Below, in pieces: positions 33,759-45,894 of a stretch of DNA of 64,000 bases (within the stretch, counting starts at the first letter, position 1; the number at the start of each line of letters is the position of its first letter). The position numbers and the translations under genes are program-made. The DNA is from Clusia tigrina (Eukaryota; Arthropoda; Insecta; Diptera; Clusiidae), in the NCBI GenBank assembly GCA_920105625.2, contig OV050031.1:228642194-228706193 (forward strand). Reading direction: 5' to 3'. The notes under the pieces are model-generated. The model saw only the letters and a list, made by a program, of their open reading frames with translations. It ran no database searches and had not been told where the DNA came from.

Positions 33759-36700
33759 TCTACATTTGCACTCATGCACTCGTATTACTCGCACAGCATT
33801 CCTGTCCAATTTGCCCACATTCCTCGCCATTAAGGCTTGCCAATATGCTTGCTTGCTAGCACGCTCTAACCTGATGCGAGGCAGAAAAAGTCGTTTAAAG
33901 GATCTCGTTTTTTGGAAAATAATTAATTTCTCATTAACCCAGGGCGAATGTACCATAGTGGCACGTAATTCCCAATGTCCTTGGCAAAATACCGTCTCGT
34001 CATTCGCACTGCCGTGTACTTTGGCGGCATATCGAATATCTCACAAATCAACAGTGGAAGTTTGTGGTAATTCACTCGCAGCAGCAGAAACAAAACGGAA
34101 ATATTTACAAACGCAATCAAATCTCGCAATCTGAGGAAGGCCGGACAGAATCTGAATCACGTGTAATCTGTTAAATATGAGTGTTAACAATAAGGTTCTC
34201 AGGATGAGCAGGGTAGACGGAAAACCAATTCACTCCCAGAAGTGATAAAACTGCCATTTCGTTCTTAAGAGGAGTATAAACACGAATTATCAACATCCCA
34301 TGATGGTCAGGGATTCTTTTAAGGATAAAGAATAGTGTAAGGATATGTGGCTACACTGGGTACAGAGATCAGCGGTTGTGTGATACTTAAGCTAGCCCGC
34401 AGTTATGGTATCCTCGTTATTTATAAATGACTTCGGGTTGTTTCGTTACACATTTTCAAAACGCCAATCAGCAAATAAAATCAATAAAAACTGCCCATAT
34501 AATTTATAAGATAATCGCTTTTGTTGCACGCAGTGTTGGTGCCACACTCAGACGCCTTGAAGTAGGCTACTGAAGTAGGTTGGCCAACCGAAATGTGTTC
34601 GTGCACGCGTATGGATGTGTGTGTGTGTGTGTGGGGCGAGGAACCGTTGCACATGTCGCTAACCGCTCAATTTTAATTAAATGCTTTGTTATCCTTTATT
34701 ATAACAATGTAATAGGTCTACACAAAGGAGAGTGGCTCAAACACTTGTTCAATAAACACCACGAATGGCCCAGCAGAAAAAATTCGAGAGGCCATGTTTG
34801 GGAGCCAGTTCTTTGGCTTTATGCAGATATCCACGGCGTTCGGCAGTTTGCCTTATTGGAGAGTGGAGCAACCAAAATTACCACGGACTTTTTTATATGA
34901 AAACATTTCAAAGAAGTGGGTTTTCTACTCCTACATGGGCGATTGTCTTCATTTTGGTGCATATGAAAAACATTAAATAAACTTCGATGCTCTTTAGACG
35001 ACCTTAGATGTCCTTTATGGACATTTGCTCATTTTAAATACTTGTATTGCAAGGAAAACAACAACTAAAATCGAATGACGCAAACTAAACCAAGTGTTGA
35101 AGAGCGTTGCTTCGATTTTTTCTAGCTTCCTTATTCCAGTTTTCTGCTGGGTGCGAGTTCGTGTGCCTGTGGCGGGGAATGGGTGTGCGTATGTTAATTA
35201 CAGATAAGACCCTTAATGAAACAAATACGCGATTGTTTGCTTACAATAGAAAAGAAGGCGCATGGATTGCACTCCTTGCTTGGCCCGAGCATAATCCTTG
35301 GCTTTGCTATTAAAATAGCATTAAAAATTTAAAAATCATGCAGTCGATCGTGTAAGCACTCCATTGAGCGACTTCAGCCCCACTTTATAGGCGTGGATAT
35401 AGCAATGTCGTGCACCTGCCTTTTTGCTGTAGTGCGCTGCTTTAATGTCCTGCCAACGAACCTGCATGCCCCTATAAAGAACTTCTAATTACCCCTACGA
35501 AACTGTGCTTGCAGGGTTGATGTTTTCGTTGTTGTATAAGGAGCAATTTATTGTACGAGTATTTACGCAATTCATTGGTCGTAAAAGAAGGTACGCAGGA
35601 ATTGCTTTTGGTGCTGGAAGGCATCATAAAATAAAATCAGTCATTTTGCATTTCCGCTCAGACCCACCAGCGGGCGCGTTGCTATTTCGTTCATATTTTC
35701 TTGCTGGTTGGTTTTATGGGAAAGGTTTATAGCCTATATCGGAGAAGCAGCGGCTGCTGGGCGGGGATCAGGGCGAGGGACACACAGTTATTCGTCTACT
35801 TAATGAATTAACATTATTTTAATGAGATGTGTGCGCAGCCAAACCCTCCTTGTTGGGTAAGTGTTCCGGTTTAAATGTTGATAGCACCCGAAAATATGCT
35901 TCAATTTTGAAGAGTATTAACATGAAGTGCACCTTCAAATATGCAACTGAATGCGAAATTGGAAGAAAGTTTTATTGTAGAAATGGCAAAATGCCTCGTT
36001 GGAGGGTATTTGAGAAATTTAATTTCGTTCTCTTTGGCTGCAAGTAACTTGCTCCGTAAATTCTTGTGATATTTGTAATGCATTTCTTGAATTATTACAA
36101 CGTTTGCAGCTGAAATGAAAACTTTCTGCGATAGGCGAAACGAGGACACAGTTTATACGCACACAATAGCAAATAATTTAGAGCAAAGCACGCTCGGGCG
36201 CATTAGGGCACTTGGTGTGGGGGCAGTGGGGTGTAGTGGGGTGCGGCTTCCACACTGGGTGGTACGAGCTGCTTATTAAATTTAAAGCGCACCAGATTCG
36301 GCCAAGACTTATGGTGCAGAAAATTGTTTTGCCAGGCTGCTGGCGATGCTGCAAGGACACTTACTTCCGCTTGGAATGCGCGTCGACAGCAACTGGTGGA
36401 CGCGTGTGCAACAAGGGGCGCCTTCTAGCAACAAGAAAACCGTTTTCTGCGGACTCCTTCGGTAGTGAGTGAAACAAATGAAGCCCCCACACGCCCGTAA
36501 ATCCTTGAATGGGACTAATAAAGTAATTGTGCAGCAAGGATAATCCCATGACTGGTTAACACTGTGAAAAGAGCGCTGTGTAAACCGCTCAGAATGCGAC
36601 TCGAACAAAGCCATAAAATATGGCGGCATGCTTTTAGGCGCTCCTATAAAAATCCGTTGAAATATTTGAAACAAAGCTGAGGCGACTTGTCCATGCATTT

Positions 36701-39700
36701 CGGGATATTATGTGCCATGAATCTGTCTAATGACATGAGCACCGGCGGCCACGAGCTAAAGCGCATCTACCTAAGCATGGAGCAGAGTTAAATGCAACCG
36801 CATTTCAACGCAACCAACTGTGAGAGCTCCATATTGTCTCCATATTTGCGTCGCTAAACTTGGTTCTGATTTACGAGTGGCCATTAATACAGTTCCATAT
36901 GGGGCCAGGTGGGCTGGATTGCCATATATCAGGGGTTGTGCGGTTGGTGGTAGTCCAGTGCTGCATGGCTGTAAATGGGAGTGTCGCGAGATACACGTCG
37001 TACGCTGAGTGCATTTGGAATTATGGCGGCATTATAATTGGAGTTGCTCAATAAGCGACTTTGTGCAACCGCGCCTATTCCGGCGTTCGTTTGTTCCCAA
37101 CACAGGTGCAACTATGAGTGAATGTGTGTGTGGGTTACATGTGAATGAGAGCAGGAGCTGAGTGTGTGATAGTCAAGATTTATCAATAAAGTTTCTGTAG
37201 GGTCAGTAGAGAATTTGGCTCGTAATATATAATAGAACATATTGGGACCATGTTTGGATGCTCCAACTTTCTACAGATCCGGACAAAACTAGATTAACGA
37301 AACTGAGGAAAGTCTCTTCAAATGAAATGGAATAGAGAAATATTACAATTCCAATTTCTTCTGACGAACACACGCAACAAATCATGCCTTTTCTGTGTAG
37401 ATTCTGAACGTCGCGCTTTCGCTGCTGAGAACGGTTCTTGATGTGAACGCCACACTGTGTAGATTCAGTAACCAGCCTCAAAAGACACTTCCTTGGAATT
37501 TGTAATGAAGCATAACTTCCAAATGAAATCCCCGCAGCCCTGGTTCCAACATACTTCATATTCATCATGGCATAATTTTGTTGAAAGATTCATTATAGAA
37601 TCCTTGAAAGTTCTTGTGCCGGAGCGTACTCCAGCTGCACCAACTGCAGCCAAAGAGCTTCAAGGCGCCAATAACATCTGTGAATGCACCCTTCCCAAAG
37701 TTACCTGCTACAAAGTTTCTCATTTTCTTTAAGCATTCGCAAATGCATTCCGGCAAATAGTCAAATGCCAACATAACAATTTGCGCCTCATTTCCACGAC
37801 CGACCACTGCACACAGAGCAAGTACAATTTTGTTAAAAACCCATTTCATTGTCGACGGCAACGCTCAAGACGCCAGCACCGACGCAGGAACGCGGGAATG
37901 AGTTAAAATTGCAGCTAATGGGGCCATTTGAAGCGAGCACTACACGAGCGCATTGCGTAATCGGGGGCTCCTCGCGCTGCCCTGCACGAGTGTATCAAGG
38001 ACCCACGGAGGGCACCTACACTTACCTAAACGGTTATTATTGTGCTCGGCGCAACGTTCTTGCCGCTTTCACCCAATGAACTTCACGCCACAACAAACTG
38101 AAGCGGATATCCGATATCCTGGCGCACTATGAAGGTGCAGGCATTCCGCTTGGCTTCGCAGTTATTGCAGAAGCAGGTTAAGGAGCAGCAAACGACGCCA
38201 GCAACATTGAACTCAAATTAAAGTTGAATAGGAAAAAGTGGCGAATAATTCCACAGCAAAGTGTGTGTGTGTGTGGGGTCGGAGCGGGAGCCGGAGCCGC
38301 TGGTGCTAGTTTGGTCAAAGGTTAACTGCTGCAGTCGTTGCTGTCAACACAACAACACGGCGAGTGGTGCTCGCGTGCGCCATTTGGGCAAACGAGCCAA
38401 CAAGCACACAAACAGTATTGGAGGAAGGCTCTTGGAATCCGGCTCCCCTGCCGCACCGTGGCTAATGCTGCTTTGTCGTGAGCGTTTGGAGCTTGTGCCG
38501 GCACAACTAAAAGAAATTCAATTTAATTTCCTCGCCAGTTGCTGGGGTTGTGCAGATTTTTCCATAAGTTCGCTCGCTGCTCGAACTTTTGCGGGTGGGT
38601 TAATGGATTTCGCAGAGCCCTGCCAGCAACTGGACTCACCGAATGCTGCTGGAGTGAAACAAATTTGAAGATCAATGAAATTCGTGTGCGTAGCGTGTGG
38701 GAAATTCAATTAAAATTGTGGCGCCTCCGTGCGTTCCGCTTACGTCTGTGCGAAATGATAGTTACGGGCGTGCTCGCGTGCAGCACACGAGCTCTGTAAT
38801 TTCACACTTTAACCAGCAGGAGGAGCGGCGCGCAGAGTGGGTGGGGCACAAGTTTCTATTTCAATTTCGCCTGGGAGTCCCGCAGTGATTCCTGTCTCAG
38901 TGACTGACAGAAGCGCATGTTTGCTTATTCCATTTGATTTCACTCGTAATTTGTGTGTGTTGGTAAAACTTTTTGCGTGTTTGGCGCTACTGCACGCAGC
39001 CTTTGCCACGCTTTCAGTTTTAAATTAAAAATATATTATAAATATTCACAGCGGGATCTTGGCCAGAGGACGTGATGTTTGGTTATACCCAGACAGGATA
39101 CTTGGAGTGTTTTCCTTGAATCGACCGAAGTTACTCTTGTAATTCTAAATTGGTGCGGCAATTGGTGGTCTTCTTAATGTTTCCTTGAAAGATTCAACAC
39201 AGTATTTTAGAGAGTAATTGAGCCTGCTTTCAAAATATACTCCCTTGAGCCCTCTCTAAGCCTGTGCTGTAGTGACTTGGGAGTAGCGCGCTTGCATAAA
39301 TGGACACATTTGCTAACACATTCAATTGTGCGATGGTGTGATTGAATCAAGAATACTGTAAAGGTGTGATTTTTCATTTAGAGCGCTCGCATCAAAGGAT
39401 TTCAAAGGATTACACAAAAAAATTGTGCTGAAACTCAGTGAAACTGTTGGAAATGCAAATCCCTCGTCCAAACTACTCTTCCATTGTGTCAGCTGTGCGA
39501 GGCACTTTCATTCATTATTCATTTCCTTCATGATTGAATTCCTATTGCTGCTGAGTTTGGGCCTATTGCATGGGGCAGTGGGAGCACGGCTGCTGCCTGG
39601 CACCTAAGCACAGTGCAGCGTTTCGCACAGTTTTGCTGTGCGTTAATCAACATTTCACTGGCGCATTATCCCTTCCATTTTGCCTTCACAAATCACTCAT

Positions 39701-42678
39701 TTTTTCTCTCACAAATAGCACACTCACAAAGACCTGCATCAGTGGAAAATCCCTCCGTGTCACACCTTTCAGTGTAGTGAGTTAGCTTACTGGGCGGGCT
39801 GGTGCGCTCTGGTCAGGAGCATCATGAGGGTGTCATTGTCAGTCATGTTGATGCTCGTGCCTCTGTGAGTGCGTGTGTGATGTGTAGTTCCCTGTGCCTG
39901 GATGTGTGTGGCATGATTTAGTGCCTCAATTCAAGGCAACAGCTTTCTTTTATTGTCGATGTTGCCGCCTGCTGCTGCTGCTGTTGCAGCGGTTTCGTTT
40001 GCATTTTGTAGGAAATTGAAAAACAAAATTATCTGTAAACAACTGCAATAACAATAACAACAGAAGCATGAACATCAGGAGCAGCTGGACCTGGTGCAGA
40101 AAGGATGCACATAGCACTCCTTTCGGCTTGTGTTCGTGCAACTTTTGTTCGTAGACTTTGTGAAGCGTTCATTTTCAGTGTTGTAGGAAGGATTTAACGG
40201 GGCGTGAACGAGAAGTACGCGCGAGATCCAGCTACAATGAGGGAATCGAGTTTTTGAACTGCTTAAAAGGAGCAGCACGGGAACCCCTTAAAATCCCCAA
40301 TCAGCTCCTTTTCGTTAAACTATTCCAGAGAAGTGACAACATTCGAGTGTGAAGAGCATTCCAACACCCATCACGGAACATAAAGCGTAATGCTCTCATC
40401 CAAGGATGCTAATTACTGTCTTATGTAGCGCCCAGAGAGAAGGTGTCGCGCCATTAACCGACACCTCTTTAAAAGAATGCGCAAAAGTGCACAGGGCCAG
40501 CGACGCTGCTTCGAGGTTGCCGCTTGATTTGGCCCGCTTCCGCTGCACGGCACTTTCCTCGCAGAAGATAGCAGCAAACGTCTCCACTGACTAGACTCAG
40601 CTTATTTAAATGATGCTTAAAGAGGTGTAAGCGCCGCTCAACTTTGCAGTCATCTCCCAACGTTTGCTCTAGTATGAGAAACGCTCGCTTTGTGCGAGGA
40701 AAAAGGAAGAAATCCTTACACTCTATCAATAAACATTTTTCTTCTGCCATAAAAAACTCAGGAAGACATTTTCAGCTTCATTTCTATGATTTCTATGATG
40801 CCATATCATAAATATTCCGCTTTTCATGCTGCTCGTATTTATTATGTGTGCGAGAATTGCGAGGATTGTGGAAAAATGGCACGCTGACACAACAAAGGCA
40901 GCTCCTTGCTGGCTAGAATGCTGCTTGTGCTCGTATATAAAATTAAATAAAATGTTTTGATAGCATTTCTTCGATAACAATGCAAGGAAATTTCATGCAT
41001 GTGTGCATGTTTGTGTGCGAGGATGTGGCAGAGCATCAGAAGGATTCAAGCATACATCATCGAAGCGAATAAAAATGAAAATAGCAATAAAAGTAAAAAA
41101 GAATTCAAGTATATTGAAAATACTCTTTATGGATAATAAAACATTTTAGCACACAGAGAGAATGATGATTGTTGAATAGGATGAATGTGTGGAATAGTGT
41201 GGCGAGAAATTCACACAGACACGGACACGGACAAGCGGAGTGCCAGTGGAGTCCATATTAATGGATGCTATGCGGTAAAGAATGGTTTGAATTAAAAAAG
41301 AGGTGCTCCGAATCGGGAGGGCGTAAAGCACTTGAAATGGAAGCAAACTGACCAACGGGTGGGAGTGTGAAGGACACGTATAGTCAGCTGAGCTACAAAC
41401 TTACACAGAGGGCAAATTGCCTCAATTACTGAGCTTATTTTTAAAGTCCAGGTCCTTATGATCACCTTCAAAGCGTTCACACGTGTGAACACAGTACAGG
41501 AATCGGAGTAAGCCATGGCCACATGATCGGTGCAAATGATACAGATGATGGGGACACAAACAGGATGCGGCGAAGAGGCTGCAAATTTTCAGAACACAAT
41601 CTTACAGGATGTGTGCGGAGAGACTGAGAATTTTCAGAGCACAATCTTACACGATGAGTGCGGGAACAACCGCAGAGCCAGTTACACAGACGGTACAAGT
41701 AGGAGCCCAATACACCTGGTCCAATACAACACCAGCAGCTCTAACAGCCTGAGGCAGATCAACATGATGCAGCACTCGCATCCTTTGAACGCATGCGGTG
41801 CACATTTTTATGGGAAGGAATAAAGAAAAGTTTTCAATCTTCTTAAAACCATTGCACCCTTGCAGAGGGTATGCGTAGCGAGGAGTGGGCGAGGCAGGAG
41901 AAGAGTGCAGGAGCAAAATGCCGTTGGATGAACTTGGGTAATGCATGAGAAAATATTTTCAACATGGCTGCTCAGGAGGAACTCGCATAAACTGCGTTGT
42001 TGTTTATGACTAGGAATGTGCCGTGACAAAAAATGCGCGAAGTATTTCAAATACTTTCAGAATTACGATTCAGTTTGAAAAAATATGGCGGTGACATGCA
42101 AATAGACATCGCTGCTTAATATGTATCAGGAGGGGAGCAGGTTCTTCCTGACACTTTCAAAAAAATGAGTTCCTTTACGAGAATGTGGCGGGAGAAAGCG
42201 AATTTATTGGCAGTTGTGAGTAAGGACACTTGCCCAGAACAGCAGCGAAAGTTGAGAGATTTAATGCGAGTGAGTCGCAGCATTTTTAAGTAACTTGTTC
42301 AAAAATGAACCTAATTTAAGTGCAATCCTTTGAAATTGTCCTCAAAGTTGATTACTTAAAAACTGTGAGAAGTGACGCTCTCATTGCTAGAATAGCAATA
42401 ATAATGATCCACACGCACTCAGCTCTCTGTCAGTCAGCGCAATTATACAATACCACAATTGCGGGAAGTGCCACAAAGAAATGACTTGCCGCAAAATCAC
42501 CTATTTACCATGACAGAGAGACAGCAAATTATTGGGCTGGAACTGTGTATCAAGCAAAGCTGGAAGATTCTTGTATGATGGAACTGTTGGCCTGCTATTA
42601 AGGTGCTGAATTCATCACAATACAACCTGCAAGCAAAGTGTCGAGACTGATCTGACAAGTATTGAAGGGAATGTTGAC
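33759..42678. other. non-coding stretch
   Basis: No gene is recognised in nearly 9 kb. Supported contents are GT runs at 34615-34634 and near 38264, and a short 45-48-bp repeat at 41566-41658. Many open frames of 60-140 codons occur on both strands, overlap one another and show no family pattern, so I leave them out. Confidence 0.55.
41566..41658 (+). repeat. short 48/45-bp tandem repeat
   Basis: Units begin TGCGG at 41566 and 41614, with a third start at 41659, and share TTTTCAGA-CACAATCTTACA. In one plus-strand frame this gives a repeated NFQ-TIL pattern inside a roughly 95-codon ATG-started open frame that ends at 41823. I see no other coding evidence. Confidence 0.75.
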
Positions 42679-42760
42679 CTTACAGGCCACTGTCGTTTAA
42701 GAAGCCACGTCATGAAACTGGGACTCTCACCAGTAAAAAGTGTACATTCTGCACGAAGGC
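42679..42760 (+). pseudogene. non-LTR retrotransposon C-terminal fragment, copy 1
   Basis: The sequence encodes the LTGHCRLRSH motif that follows the polymerase or RNase H domain in I/R1/Jockey-type elements, then a start of the Cys-rich end. It is 82 bp and matches 43415-43496 at all but two positions by eye, including the same frame break in the A run. It stops abruptly at GAAGGC. It is a fragment with no function. Confidence 0.8.
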
Positions 42761-43414
42761 ACTTGCATGCGCAGCGATCGTTATGTCGTCGTCTCTTTTG
42801 CTCTTGCATTCTTTTCCTCGTGTTGTTATTGTACTATTTACCGAGCTAACGCACTCGGTAAATTCTGCCGAGGCTTGTTGTTGTTGTTCTCTGCAGTCGG
42901 CTGCCTCGGCTTTGGTAATGTTCTTGTTGTAATTAGCGCACGCTTAGTCTTAGTCTGTCTGTAGTGTTGTTGTTGTTGTTGTTGTTGTTGTTGGTCAGTG
43001 CAAACGGCTGGCTTGGGTTCGCTAAGTCTGCCCTTGCATACTTGTTGGTGTAATCCACATGCAGTTTATTGTTTTTGTCTTATGCAAGCGGCTGGCTTGG
43101 CTTCGCTAATGTTGTTGTTGACATTGCGCTGTGTAATCTGCATGTGGTTTGTTGACAATCGTTCAACACTGCGTACCTTTAATGCGCTCCCGCCTTCGCC
43201 ATGGTTTTAATTGGTCCGATCGCTTATTTCTAATATTTAATGCTGACGGGATCGCGCAAGATAATTTGCTATGGCAATTTAAGTTCTTTGTTCGCCAGTG
43301 ATGCTAACGAGCCATTATCGAAGTGACTACTGTTTTGGGGAATTTTATTGTGTGAGCAAAATTAGTCAATAATTTTGCTCGTCACAACAGTTAAGCAAAA
43401 CCAATTTACAACAC
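42761..43414. other. interval between twin fragments: hairpins, GTT run, degenerate repeats
   Basis: It holds a perfect 10-bp hairpin (42836-42845 with 42854-42863), a GTT run (42964-42993), and three diverged units that share GGCTGGCTTGG-TTCGCTAA-like sequence, starting near 42894, 43001 and 43085. A perfect 11-bp hairpin (43354-43364 with 43370-43380) lies close to the right-hand fragment. No coding sequence is seen. Confidence 0.65.
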
Positions 43415-43659
43415 CTCACAGGCCACTGTCGTTTAAGAAGCCACCTCATGAAACTGGGACTCTCACCAGTAAAAAGTGTACATTCTGCACGAAGGCAGAA
43501 GAAACACCAGAGCACCTTCTAATGAAGTGCGAAGTCTTAGCTCGCAGTAGGAAGAAATATCTGATGCATTACTGGCCCGAGGGCAGAAACATTAGAGCAA
43601 TGATCCCCAACTCAGTGCTAAGCTACCTTAGAACTGTTGGACTAATAGAAGACCTTTAA
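43415..43659 (+). pseudogene. non-LTR retrotransposon C-terminus, copy 2
   Basis: This is the 3' end of a non-LTR polymerase gene. The LTGHCRLRSHLMKLGLSPV motif comes first. After one base is lost in the A run at 43471-43475 the frame changes, and the zinc-finger-like end follows: KCTFC, then EETPEHLLMKC (C-x2-C ... H-x4-C), then a normal-looking terminus IEDL and TAA at 43657-43659. The upstream polymerase is absent, so this is a 5'-truncated or deleted copy. The family is the I/R1/Jockey group; a closer name is not possible by eye. Confidence 0.85.
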
Positions 43660-44830
43660 TAGGTACTTGCAGGGGGAGTACAATTGGTCGAGATACATTT
43701 TCCCTCTTTATTTCATTCATTCATTCATTCAAGTGTGCATTTTCTGGTTTGGGTATTTGAAGAGCAGAGCATTTTAAATTTTAATACTATAACGAAATGT
43801 TCCCGGCATTCACCACAACCCATTTGCTGCGCTGGACAAACCCCTTCTCCCAAATTTATCACGACTTCAAGCAGAGGCCATTATTTTGCCATCATCGCTG
43901 AAATGTGCGCATTCTTGGAATACACCATTGCCATTCACTTGCGGAAGAAATAGGAGGGCCTCAGTCCACATTTGCATGCGGAAGTGGGAACGCGGACACT
44001 GCGCAGTCAATTAATAGTTTTAATTAAGCTGCCATGCAAGCATAAATCATGTTTTAGTTTTCTGTGGGCGCAGGAATAACTGAGCCGGCGGCTGCAGGGA
44101 CCTGCAGGGACGCGTTGCCATGCAATTAGAGCAAAAATATGAAAGCGAATGCGAGATTGCCGGCGTATTTTGCATTTAAAATTACTGACAACTGAAATTG
44201 TAATTACGGCCTACTGCGTTTCTCTGCGCTGAACTGACGATTTAATGATGGTTTCCACACAGCGTGGGTACCGCTTGCCTGCGCCCACACCTATGTGTGT
44301 GTGTGTGTTTGCGGCTCTGGGGGTGTGGGCGTGTACAAGGGACTGTTATTCATTTAATGATTGCGTTGACATTTTTGGTTTTGCGTAAATATTAATTAAT
44401 GCAAATGCGTATGAATGTGAAAAGTAAATCAGGACATAAATTTGTAAATGAATATGCTGCGCTGCCATTCTGAATGCCATTTTAATTAGTGAATTTTACA
44501 CTGCATACTCACGGGTTTGCTACAAAAGCCAACATTCAAACTTACCTGAAACGAAACAAAAGAAAAAAGTTGTTATAGCGGCGGTCGGAAATGTGTTTTT
44601 AATACGAATATCTTTCCCCTCACTTCACCCTGTCGGCCTAGAAATACGCTCCCTATTTACAGAGCTTACTTGTTCCTCTCACTCGATAATTCCACTCTCA
44701 TATTCATCGCTTATACAGTGCGGAAATAACTTTTTAGAGTATTAGTCCTACTCACAACAGGGACATCAAAGAACTGGTTTAGGAAAAGGACATGGGCGCA
44801 CATCGCTGTGTGTTCTCAGTACCGTACTGT
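43660..44830. other. non-coding stretch
   Basis: Nothing is recognised except a short TG run near 44294-44310 and TCAT repeats near 43715. Confidence 0.55.
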
Positions 44831-45011
44831 TAGAAATGTTCCGAATGTTGCTAAAGTTAAACAAATCCTGCTCTTTATTAGGGCTTTGAAATGATTTCAC
44901 CAGTCAAAGTAGAGGTGCAGTGTTACGCGGTGGTATCGCAATGGACCCAGAGGGTCTGAGTGAGCTGGTCTGTAGACTGACTGAAAATCTAATCTAGTCT
45001 AGAAATGTTCC
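44831..45011 (+). mobile_element. short retroposon with 12-bp target duplication
   Basis: TAGAAATGTTCC at 44831-44842 recurs exactly at 45000-45011. The 157-bp insert ends in AATCTAATCTAGTC, related to the tails at 2060 and 11288. A GACCC-AGA-GGGTC stem lies about 60 bases before the tail. A perfect 12-bp duplication makes a real insertion very likely. There is no coding capacity. Confidence 0.8.
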
Positions 45012-45135
45012 CAGGAAACGCTGAAGCAGAATACAACTCGGTATCAATATTTGGCGGCTTTCTTTTCAGTTCTTCTGATTGAAAGAGTTGTTCAAAACAA
45101 TCACCTTAACTTCTTCTTTTTCTTAGGTGGCCATT

Positions 45136-45515
45136 TCAACCCGTGGTCGGGTTCCGGGCGATTTGAGCACCTCTTGCCAGGCGCCTTCTCCAATTAGTCA
45201 CAGCAAGTAGTGGTCTATCCACCGCAGGCACGGTCTTCCTCTTCGTCGTCGACCTTCGGCTCTTGCTTCGAATACCTTTTTCGCCGGAACTTCTTCATCC
45301 ATACGATGCACATGACCCAGCCAGCGTAGTCGCTGAATGTTTAAACGCTGAACTATGTCAATGTCGGCCCAGAGCTCATACAGCTCGCGGTTCATTCGAA
45401 TGCGATAGTCGCGGCCAACTCGAACAGGACCAAAGATAACCTTAGGTTAGGTTATATGGCTGTCGTAAGACTCACTTAGGTCTGTTCAAGGCCCATTGTG
45501 GCTAAGATAACCTTA
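45136..45515 (-). pseudogene. non-LTR (RTE-like) reverse transcriptase C-terminal fragment
   Basis: On the minus strand, FGPVRVGRDYRIRMN, then RELYELWADIDIVQRL, then IQRLRWLGHVHRMDE and GRRRRGRPCLRW are read, the pattern typical of the extreme C-terminus of RTE-type polymerases. A frame change after the CLRWID motif leads to AVTNWRRRLA and a stop at 45136-45138. The fragment is 5'-truncated near 45515 and is itself split by a 59-bp insertion at 45445-45503. It has no function. Confidence 0.85.
45433..45515 (-). mobile_element. 59-bp truncated retroposon nested in the RTE fragment
   Basis: AAGATAACCTTA occurs at 45433-45444 and 45504-45515 and flanks 59 bp (45445-45503). Read on the minus strand the insert contains CACAATGGGCC, also found in the 1900-2069 element, and ends in CCATATAACCTAACC. 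It is a severely 5'-truncated copy, inserted after the RTE fragment. Confidence 0.85.
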
Positions 45516-45846
45516 ACAGGACCTTTTAATTTCTATAAACTCAGGTCTCCGTTTTACCGGCAGCTCGAAAGCAGTTGATAATATTATTAACATTTTAACT
45601 CTTCTATTCCACTCCTGATGCCCTGTTTGACTTGTGTATCCTGCATTACTCCACTCGTAACCACTTTTGTGGGGTCTAAATATATGGACACTTGACCGAC
45701 AAATCATTGTAGCTTCGTGTTGAAATCAAAATCTTCTCATAAACTTGTAGTAATTGATTGTTGTTAATTCTAAAATGTCTGCAGCGATGCTTGTAGGTCA
45801 GATGCCGATATATTTACATCGTAATCGTACTTTTCAATTCTTCGAC

Positions 45847-45894
45847 ACAGTAACTTCCTCCTCCATATTTACATATGGAGGAGGAAGTTACTGT
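45847..45894. repeat. perfect palindrome: 22-bp arms, 4-bp loop
   Basis: The left arm (45847-45868) contains TAACTTCCTCCTCCATAT and the right arm (45873-45894) is its exact reverse complement. The loop is TTAC. There are no mismatches. The stem is too short for a normal microRNA precursor. Confidence 0.95.

Noticed and set aside
33646..34134. 162-codon plus-strand open frame
   Set aside because: Its first part is the end of the 3' LTR, so it is a chance run across the element boundary.
45847..45894. microRNA precursor
   Set aside because: The stem is 22 bp with a 4-base loop and no mismatches, too short and too perfect for a canonical precursor.
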